Positions 58,285-64,000 of a stretch of DNA of 64,000 nt are shown here, piece after piece. Position numbers and translations under genes: made by a program. The stretch covers positions 1,704,001-1,768,000 of the forward strand of contig NZ_WMEA01000001.1 in the NCBI RefSeq assembly GCF_021735925.1. Reading direction: 5' to 3'. Source of the stretch: Loktanella sp. M215 (GTDB lineage: Bacteria; Pseudomonadota; Alphaproteobacteria; Rhodobacterales; Rhodobacteraceae). The notes beneath the pieces are model-generated. The model made no database searches and had not been told where the DNA came from. It saw only the letters and a program-made list of their open reading frames with translations. Each line of letters begins with the position of its first letter. Positions within the stretch are counted from its first letter, which is position 1.

Positions 58285-59127
58285 ATGCATAATCGCCCGA
58301 CCCGGTCGGCCCTTTATATTCCCGGCTCCAAGCCGCGGGCACTGGAAAAGGCCCGGGGCCTGCCCTGTGACGTGATCCTTTTCGATCTTGAAGACGCGGT
58401 GACCCCCGACGCGAAGGTGGAGGCACGCGACACCCTGCGCGAGGCGCTGGCGCAGGGCGGCTATGGCGCCCGCCTGCGCCTTGTGCGGATCAACGGGTTG
58501 GATACGGACTGGGGCGCCGACGATGCGCGCGCCGTGGCGGACATGGCCTGCGACGGTGTGCTGGTGCCCAAGGTCTCCAGCCCCGGCGATCTGGACGCCG
58601 TGGCTGAACTGGTGCCGGATCTGCCGCTTTGGGCGATGATGGAAACGCCGCTGGGCGTGCTGAATGCCCACAGCATTGCGGCCCATCCTCGGTTGGACGG
58701 GTTCGTCATCGGAACCAACGATCTGGCCAAGGATCTGGGCACCCGCACGCGCGCGGCCCTGACCATGGCCTTGCAGCATTGCCTGCTGGCCGCCCGTGCC
58801 ACGGGCATCGTGGCGATCGACGGCGTCTACAATGCCTATCAGGACGATGACGGGCTGCGTGCCGAATGCAACGATGGCCGCGACATGGGTTTCGACGGCA
58901 AGTCCCTGATCCATCCCGCACAGGTCGATATTACCAACGCCGTTTTCGGACCCACGGCAGAGGAGCTTGACCTCGCGCGCCGCCAGATCGCCGCCTTCGA
59001 CGCCGCGGCCCGCGCGGGGCAGGGGGTCGCCGTGGTCGATGGCCGCATCGTCGAGAACTTGCATATCGTCACGGCGCGGGCCACGCTGGCCAGACTTGAC
59101 GCCATCGCCGCACTGGAGCGCACATGA
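58285..59127 (+). CDS. mcl2: CitE/HpcH-family enzyme, probable (3S)-malyl-CoA thioesterase
   Basis: 280 residues. TIM-barrel acyl-CoA lyase fold: ALYIPGSKPRALEKA, the metal-binding DLEDAV, LVPKVSSPGDL, METPLGVLNA and GKSLIHPAQV. The short N-terminus and IPGSKxRALEKARGL motif are more like the malyl-CoA thioesterase (Mcl2) than the about 318-residue malyl-CoA/beta-methylmalyl-CoA lyase (Mcl1) of the ethylmalonyl-CoA pathway. Gene order with mesaconyl-CoA hydratase supports a role in acetate assimilation. The stop overlaps the nnrU start. Confidence 0.82.
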   Translation: MHNRPTRSALYIPGSKPRALEKARGLPCDVILFDLEDAVTPDAKVEARDTLREALAQGGYGARLRLVRINGLDTDWGADDARAVADMACDGVLVPKVSSPGDLDAVAELVPDLPLWAMMETPLGVLNAHSIAAHPRLDGFVIGTNDLAKDLGTRTRAALTMALQHCLLAARATGIVAIDGVYNAYQDDDGLRAECNDGRDMGFDGKSLIHPAQVDITNAVFGPTAEELDLARRQIAAFDAAARAGQGVAVVDGRIVENLHIVTARATLARLDAIAALERT

Positions 59128-59669
59128 TACTTATCCTTCTCGGCCTGATCCTGTGGTCGGGGTCACATTTCTGGAAACGGGCGGCACCCGACAGCCGCGC
59201 CGCGATGGGCGACAAGGGCAAGATGGTCGTGGCCGTCCTGTCCGTGCTGGCCATCGTGCTGATGGTGATCGGCTACCGCGGCGCCACGGGCACCGTCTAT
59301 TGGGGCAAGACCCCGGCGATGACCGGCATCAACAACCTTCTGGTGCTTTTCGCCTTCTATCTCTTCGCCGCCTCCGGCAAGGGCACGCGCGTCACGAAGC
59401 TGATCCGCAACCCGCAGCTGACCGCTGTCGCGGTCTGGGCCGTCGCCCACCTGCTGGTGAACGGCGACACTCCGTCCTTCCTGCTGTTCGGCGGCATGCT
59501 GGCCTGGTCGCGGGCAGAAATCGCCGTGCTGAACCGTGCCGCTGGTCCGCGCGGCGCCTACCACGCGCCGCCCGTCAAATCAGAGATCATCGCCGTCGTC
59601 GCCACGCTCGTCGTCTTTGCCGTCGTGGCCGGCATCCACACCGCCCTTGGCTATTCACCGTTCGGATAA
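59124..59669 (+). CDS. nnrU: NnrU-family membrane protein
   Basis: 181 residues with five hydrophobic segments; GSHFWKRAAPDSRAAMGDKGK and AVWAVAHLLVNGDTPSFLLFGG are family motifs. NnrU was first linked to nitric-oxide metabolism in denitrifiers, but many members stand outside nitrogen clusters, as here. Start overlaps the preceding stop (ATGA), and a DUF1737 gene follows after 3 bases, so it is within the operon. Confidence 0.85.
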   Translation: MILILLGLILWSGSHFWKRAAPDSRAAMGDKGKMVVAVLSVLAIVLMVIGYRGATGTVYWGKTPAMTGINNLLVLFAFYLFAASGKGTRVTKLIRNPQLTAVAVWAVAHLLVNGDTPSFLLFGGMLAWSRAEIAVLNRAAGPRGAYHAPPVKSEIIAVVATLVVFAVVAGIHTALGYSPFG

Positions 59670-59672
59670 ATC

Positions 59673-59879
59673 ATGCCCAAAATCTATCGCCTGCTGACCG
59701 AGGACGACACCTCGGCCTTCTGCCACAAGGTCTCTGACGCCCTGTCCAAGGGGTGGGAGCTTTACGGCACACCCACCTACGCCTTCGATCAGGCCAATGG
59801 CGTCATGCGCTGCGGTCAGGCCGTGACCAAAGAGATCAGCACGGCCTATACCCCAGACATGAAACTGGGCCAGCAATGA
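59673..59879 (+). CDS. DUF1737 small protein
   Basis: 68 residues. YRLLTEDDTSAFCHKVSDALSKGW followed by LYGTPTYAFD is the DUF1737 pattern, a small, soluble protein of unknown function. Fully within the operon: 3 bases after nnrU and overlapping the next start codon by 4 bases. Confidence 0.8.
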   Translation: MPKIYRLLTEDDTSAFCHKVSDALSKGWELYGTPTYAFDQANGVMRCGQAVTKEISTAYTPDMKLGQQ

Positions 59880-60901
59880 CCAAGACCAACGCGGGGCGGT
59901 TCTTCGAGAATTATGCCGTGGGTGACGTCATCACCCACGCCGTCCCGCGCACGATCAAGATGGGGGAACGCGCGCTGTATCACGCGCTTTACCCCGCCCG
60001 CCACGCGCTGCACTCTGCCGATACCTTTGCGCAGTCCTGCGGCCTGCCGTTCAGCCCGCTCGACGATCTGGTCACCTTTCACACGGTCTTCGGCAAGACG
60101 GTGCCGGACGTCTCTCTCAATGCCATCGCCAACCTCGGTTACGCCGAAGGCCGCTGGATCACCCCCCTCTGGCCCGGCGACACGATCACCGCCACGTCCA
60201 CGGTGATCGGCGTCAAACAGAATTCCAACGGCAAAAGCGGCGTCGTCTGGGTCCGCACCACCGGGCGCAACCAGCACGGAGAGGTGCTGTTGACCTACGT
60301 GCGCTGGGTCATGGTGCGCAGACGCGGCGACGGGCCGGCGCCGGAGACCGTCGTGCCGGACCTCGCGGACAGCGTCGCCGCCGCTGACCTCGTGATCCCG
60401 CGCGGCCTCGACTTTACAAACTACGATTTCGCACTGGCGGGCGAACCGCACCGCCTGGGCGACTACAAAGTTGGAGAGGTCATCGACCACGTCGACGGCG
60501 TCACCATCGAAGAGGCAGAGCACATGCTTGCCACGCGCCTGTGGCAGAACACCGCCAAGGTGCATTTCGACGCGACCCAGCGCCCGGACGGCAAGCGCCT
60601 GATCTACGGCGGTCACATCATCAGCCTTGCGCGCGCCCTGTCGTTCAACGGGCTGGCCAATGCGCAACTGATCGTCGCCCTGAACGGCGGTGCCCATGCC
60701 AATCCCTGCTTTGCCGGTGACACTATCCGCGCCTGGTCAGAGGTGCTGGAGACCGCCGAAACCCCAGCCCCCGGCGTCGGGGCAATCCGCCTGCGGCTGG
60801 TTGCGACAAAGGGAGCGGCGGGCGCGTTGCGCGGCGAGGACGGCCGATATTCACCGGATGTCTGCCTCGATCTGGATTACTGGGCGCTGATGCCGATCTG
60901 A
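59876..60901 (+). CDS. mch: Mesaconyl-CoA hydratase
   Basis: 341 residues, a double hot-dog (MaoC-like) hydratase. GRFFENYAVGDVITHAVPRTI and the later GDYKVGEVIDHVDGVTIEEAEHMLATRL mark its two halves, and CFAGDTIRAWSEV is the C-terminal hydratase motif. Converts mesaconyl-C1-CoA to beta-methylmalyl-CoA in the ethylmalonyl-CoA pathway for acetate assimilation. Start at 59876 overlaps the DUF1737 stop. It is the last gene before the sdh promoter. Confidence 0.9.
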   Translation: MTKTNAGRFFENYAVGDVITHAVPRTIKMGERALYHALYPARHALHSADTFAQSCGLPFSPLDDLVTFHTVFGKTVPDVSLNAIANLGYAEGRWITPLWPGDTITATSTVIGVKQNSNGKSGVVWVRTTGRNQHGEVLLTYVRWVMVRRRGDGPAPETVVPDLADSVAAADLVIPRGLDFTNYDFALAGEPHRLGDYKVGEVIDHVDGVTIEEAEHMLATRLWQNTAKVHFDATQRPDGKRLIYGGHIISLARALSFNGLANAQLIVALNGGAHANPCFAGDTIRAWSEVLETAETPAPGVGAIRLRLVATKGAAGALRGEDGRYSPDVCLDLDYWALMPI

Positions 60902-60925
60902 CGTGGCGGTCATCCAGCGATATCG

Positions 60926-60956
60926 TGTGATCACAGCTTCAAAATCCGTGATCACA
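60926..60956. promoter_or_regulatory. Double palindrome (TGTGATCACA / CGTGATCACA) upstream of sdhC
   Basis: TGTGATCACA at 60926-60935 and CGTGATCACA at 60947-60956 are centred 21 bp apart and followed by AAAATTGG. TTGGAA at 60960-60965 with GATATC 17 bases on may be a promoter, placing the sites immediately upstream of -35. This matches the pair upstream of sucC. Confidence 0.75.
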
Positions 60957-61093
60957 AAATTGGAAAAAGATGCAGCCGCGGCGATATCGCGCGGGTTTTC
61001 GCCCGTCCTATACGTGACTTCACCCCTGCGATGGTGCAGAACGACGACAATTGGACGCCCGGACGCGGGCCGTCAAAGCCAAAGGGAACCGAC

Positions 61094-61477
61094 ATGGCCA
61101 ACGGACATCAGGGCAATCGCCCGCTTTCGCCGCATCTTTCGATTTACCGCCCGCAGTGGACTTCGGCGACTTCGATCTTCACCCGGATCACCGGCAACGC
61201 ATTGCTCGTCGCGGCGCTGCTGATCGTCTGGTGGTTCGTCGCATTGGCCAGCGGGCCCGACGCCTTTGCCACCGCTGACGGGTTCATCACCAGCTGGTTC
61301 GGCGATCTTGTCATGTTCTTCTCGGTCGCCGCGATCTGGTATCACACGCTGGCCGGCATACGGCACCTGATCTGGGACAGCGGCCACATGCTGGAGGTCG
61401 ACAAGTCCGAGACCTTCGGTCAGGCCATGGTCCTTGCGGCCGTGCTGCTGACCATCTTCACCGTCATCGTGCTGTAA
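61094..61477 (+). CDS. sdhC: Succinate dehydrogenase cytochrome b556 subunit
   Basis: 127 residues with three membrane helices. RPLSPHLSIYRPQWTSATSI is the usual N-terminus and the haem-ligand His lies in YHTLAGIRHLIWD. It anchors SdhAB and binds ubiquinone and haem b together with SdhD. The ATG at 61094 follows AAAGGGAA; an earlier ATG (61031) in frame is less likely because the family begins near here. Confidence 0.94.
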   Translation: MANGHQGNRPLSPHLSIYRPQWTSATSIFTRITGNALLVAALLIVWWFVALASGPDAFATADGFITSWFGDLVMFFSVAAIWYHTLAGIRHLIWDSGHMLEVDKSETFGQAMVLAAVLLTIFTVIVL

Positions 61478-61489
61478 GGGGTTCTGACC

Positions 61490-61861
61490 ATGGCTTACCT
61501 GACCGACCGCAAACGCGCCGCTGGCATGGGCTCTGCCAAGTCCGGCACCCTGCACCACTGGCACATGATGATCAGCTCCGTCGCCCTTGTCGGTCTGATC
61601 CCCTGCTTCATCTTCACCTTCGGCAGCATCTACGGCGCGCCCTACGAAGATGTCGTCGCCTATTACCAGCGTCCGTTCCCGTCCATCGTGGCGCTGCTGA
61701 CATTTGCCGTGGGTTTCATCCACTTCCGCGGCGGCGTGCAGACCCTGATCGAGGATTACGTCCACGGAGTCGCCGGACGCGCCCTGCTGATCGGCATGAT
61801 CTGCCTGTCCTACACCGCCATGGCCGCCGGTATCCTTGCCGTCGCGCGCCTTGCCCTTTGA
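61490..61861 (+). CDS. sdhD: Succinate dehydrogenase membrane anchor subunit
   Basis: 123 residues with three membrane helices. GTLHHWHMMISSVALVGL and FIHFRGGVQTLIEDYVHG are typical of SdhD in alphaproteobacteria. Works with SdhC as the membrane anchor of complex II. 12 bases after sdhC and 20 before sdhA, so one operon. Confidence 0.94.
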   Translation: MAYLTDRKRAAGMGSAKSGTLHHWHMMISSVALVGLIPCFIFTFGSIYGAPYEDVVAYYQRPFPSIVALLTFAVGFIHFRGGVQTLIEDYVHGVAGRALLIGMICLSYTAMAAGILAVARLAL

Positions 61862-61881
61862 ATCGCTTGAGGAACTGACCG

Positions 61882-63687
61882 ATGGCTGCTTACGAATACG
61901 AAACACATACCTATGACGCGATCGTCGTCGGTGCCGGCGGATCCGGCCTGCGCGCCACGCTGGGTCTGGCCGAACAGGGGCTGAAGACCGCCTGCATCAC
62001 CAAGGTCTTCCCGACCCGGTCCCACACCGTCGCCGCACAGGGTGGCATCGCCGCGTCCCTGTCGAACATGGGCCCCGACCACTGGCAATGGCACATGTAC
62101 GACACCGTCAAAGGCTCCGACTGGCTGGGCGACACCGACGCGATGGAATACCTCGCGCGCGAAGCCCCCAAGGCGGTTTACGAGCTGGAACACTACGGCG
62201 TGCCGTTTTCGCGGACCGAGGAAGGCAAGATCTACCAGCGCCCCTTCGGCGGCCACACCACCGAATTCGGTGAAGGCCCCCCGGTGCAGCGCACCTGTGC
62301 CGCTGCCGACCGGACCGGCCACGCGATCCTGCACACGCTTTATGGCCAAAGCCTCAAGCAGAAGGCCGAGTTCTACATCGAATACTTCGCCATCGACCTG
62401 ATCATGTCCGAAGACGGTCAGTGTCAGGGCGTCGTCGCGTGGAAGCTGGACGACGGCACCATGCACGTCTTCAACGCCAAGATGGTCGTGCTGGCGACGG
62501 GCGGCTATGGCCGCGCCTACTTCAGCGCCACGTCCGCCCACACCTGCACCGGTGACGGCGGCGGCATGGTCGCGCGTCAGGGGCTGAAGCTGCAGGATAT
62601 GGAATTCGTGCAGTTCCACCCGACCGGCATCTACGGCGCCGGCTGCCTGATTACCGAAGGCGCGCGGGGCGAAGGGGGATACCTCACGAACTCCGAAGGC
62701 GAGCGGTTCATGGAACGCTATGCGCCGACCTACAAGGATCTCGCGTCCCGTGACGTGGTCAGCCGCTGCATGACGATGGAAATCCGCGAAGGCCGCGGTG
62801 TGGGTCCAAAGAAGGACCACATCCACCTGAACCTGAACCACCTGCCGCCGGAAACGCTGGACCTGCGCCTGCCGGGCATCACCGAATCGGCCCGCATCTT
62901 TGCCGGTGTGGACCTGACGAAGGAACCGATCCCGGTGCAGCCGACCGTCCACTACAACATGGGCGGCATCCCCACTAACTACTGGGGCGAGGTGCTGAAC
63001 CCAACGGACGAGAACCCCGATGCCATCGTCCCTGGCCTGATGGCTGTGGGTGAGGCTGGCTGTGCGTCCGTGCACGGGGCCAACCGCCTTGGCTCGAACT
63101 CCCTGATCGACCTCGTGGTCTTCGGCCGCGCTGCCGCGATCAAGGCGGGCGAAATCGTCGATCCCAACACGGAAAACGCACCGCTCAATCAGGCCTCCGT
63201 CGATGCAGCCTTCGACCGCTTCGACAAGCTGCGCAACGCCAACGGCAGCACCCCGACCGCTGCCCTGCGGCTGGAGATGCAGGAGGCCATGCAGGCCGAC
63301 GCCGCCGTCTTCCGGACGGACAAGACACTGGCCGAGGGTGTGGAGGCGATGACCAAGATCGCCGCCAAGCTCGACGATCTGAAAGTCACCGACCGCAGCC
63401 TCGTCTGGAACTCCGACCTGATGGAGACGCTGGAACTGACCAACCTGATGCCGAACGCGCTGGCGACTATCGTGTCGGCAGAGGCGCGCAAGGAATCCCG
63501 CGGTGCCCACGCGCACGAGGATTACCCGGACCGCAACGACACCGACTGGCGCAAGCACAGCCTGGCCGTCGTGACCGGGTCAAAGGTCGATCTGACCTAC
63601 CGCCCGGTCCACATGGACCCGCTGACGACGCAGGAGCAGGGCGGCATCGACATGGCCAAGATCGCACCGAAAAAGCGGGTCTACTGA
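61882..63687 (+). CDS. sdhA: Succinate dehydrogenase flavoprotein subunit
   Basis: 601 residues. FAD motif [16 protein letters not shown], the covalent-FAD His48 in [12 protein letters not shown], the substrate-binding [21 protein letters not shown], and the late catalytic [15 protein letters not shown]. Oxidises succinate to fumarate and passes electrons to SdhB. Its stop overlaps the next start (TGATG). Confidence 0.97.
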   Translation: MAAYEYETHTYDAIVVGAGGSGLRATLGLAEQGLKTACITKVFPTRSHTVAAQGGIAASLSNMGPDHWQWHMYDTVKGSDWLGDTDAMEYLAREAPKAVYELEHYGVPFSRTEEGKIYQRPFGGHTTEFGEGPPVQRTCAAADRTGHAILHTLYGQSLKQKAEFYIEYFAIDLIMSEDGQCQGVVAWKLDDGTMHVFNAKMVVLATGGYGRAYFSATSAHTCTGDGGGMVARQGLKLQDMEFVQFHPTGIYGAGCLITEGARGEGGYLTNSEGERFMERYAPTYKDLASRDVVSRCMTMEIREGRGVGPKKDHIHLNLNHLPPETLDLRLPGITESARIFAGVDLTKEPIPVQPTVHYNMGGIPTNYWGEVLNPTDENPDAIVPGLMAVGEAGCASVHGANRLGSNSLIDLVVFGRAAAIKAGEIVDPNTENAPLNQASVDAAFDRFDKLRNANGSTPTAALRLEMQEAMQADAAVFRTDKTLAEGVEAMTKIAAKLDDLKVTDRSLVWNSDLMETLELTNLMPNALATIVSAEARKESRGAHAHEDYPDRNDTDWRKHSLAVVTGSKVDLTYRPVHMDPLTTQEQGGIDMAKIAPKKRVY

Positions 63688-63983
63688 TGCGTAACCTCGT
63701 CCTGATGGCTGCGTTGGCAGGAGCGGCGGGTTGCGGCCCCCGCATCCCGCCGACACCGGCGCAGGTCGAGGCGGCCTGCCTGCGCGAAGCGCGGGCAGCC
63801 ACGGCACCGACCGGCGAAGTCGCCGTCGGTATCGGCACCGGCGGCATGCGGTCGCGGGTTCAGGTCGACCTCAGCACCGACATGCTGCGCGGCAACGATC
63901 CCGCAACCGTCTATGCCCAATGCTATTCCCGTCTGTCGGGGGCCGCCCCGCAGTTTCCCTATTCGCCTGCCGCCCGCCGGTAA
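63687..63983 (+). CDS. Small putative lipoprotein between sdhA and (expected) sdhB
   Basis: 98 residues. A short hydrophobic leader ending in LAGAAGC fits a lipobox (Cys16), though -3 is Ala. Two further Cys lie later (ACLREA and AQCYSRL). No known function. The ATG overlaps the last base of the sdhA stop, so it is in the sdh operon. sdhB presumably follows beyond the window. Confidence 0.65.
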   Translation: MRNLVLMAALAGAAGCGPRIPPTPAQVEAACLREARAATAPTGEVAVGIGTGGMRSRVQVDLSTDMLRGNDPATVYAQCYSRLSGAAPQFPYSPAARR

Positions 63984-64000
63984 GGCCGTATCCCGAAGGA

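Noticed and set aside
61810..63558. 582-codon minus-strand frame
   Set aside because: Antisense to sdhA with no recognisable motif.

Overview
The window looks like a chromosomal segment of an alphaproteobacterium of the order Rhodobacterales (Roseobacter group). Evidence: high GC with strong GC3 bias, a class I lysyl-tRNA synthetase, the FYDLN-acid and TrcR (DUF1013) families, an mdh-sucCD-sucAB-lpd and sdhCDA layout with small unknown genes inserted, ethylmalonyl-CoA pathway genes, and the 'GGGGGA-GTATTT...AAAA' intergenic repeat common in this group. There is no IS element, prophage, CRISPR array or rRNA operon. The single RNA gene found is tRNA-Ala(GGC).

Layout. 1-10.3 kb: the 5' part of a PAS-GGDEF-EAL protein, nadD-dacB, small membrane and TerB-like proteins, lysS, a DUF4864 protein, a large beta-helix (pectate-lyase-like) protein, an outer-membrane-type protein and a YdcF-like protein. 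10.3-15.1 kb: acsA, an orphan TadE/TadG-like pair and a hemerythrin. 15.2-22.7 kb: the TamA/TamB envelope assembly pair and truA. 22.8-28.2 kb: YcjX-DUF697 and a zinc-uptake regulon (znuA facing zur-znuC-znuB across a Zur-type palindrome). 28.2-34.4 kb: CAP protein, fmt, two VOC proteins, purU, RNase T2, trcR, recR. 34.4-36.6 kb: ybaB and dnaX (dnaX-ybaB-recR order). 36.6-39.6 kb: a DNA-repair cassette of a DUF4130-UdgX fusion and a radical-SAM partner, whose promoter contains a perfect alphaproteobacterial LexA box. 39.6-42.5 kb: small genes, an ene-reductase with a divergent HxlR regulator, and a lower-GC islet ending at the 3' end of tRNA-Ala. 42.8-44.6 kb: FYDLN-acid protein, YgjP-type metallopeptidase, GntR regulator.

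44.8-64 kb is mostly central carbon metabolism. On the minus strand lie mdh, sucC, sucD, an unknown secreted protein, sucA, sucB, a small protein, two MAPEG proteins and lpdA. On the plus strand lie a malyl-CoA thioesterase-like gene, nnrU, a DUF1737 gene, mesaconyl-CoA hydratase, then sdhC, sdhD, sdhA and a small lipoprotein; sdhB presumably follows beyond the window. Two perfect or near-perfect TGTGATCACA palindromes, spaced exactly 21 bp, occur both upstream of sucC and upstream of sdhC, which suggests one regulator controls both TCA-cycle operons.

Strongest leads: (1) the LexA-box, apparently leaderless promoter of the radical-SAM/UdgX cassette; (2) the shared double palindrome of the suc and sdh operons. 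Weaker leads: a small reading frame split by one TGA downstream of udgX, a small secreted gene frameshifted at a C5 tract, a Glu-to-Gln change in the RNase T2 active-site motif, and a cluster of CGCAAAC motifs before tamA. All family assignments come from reading motifs by eye; no database search was run.
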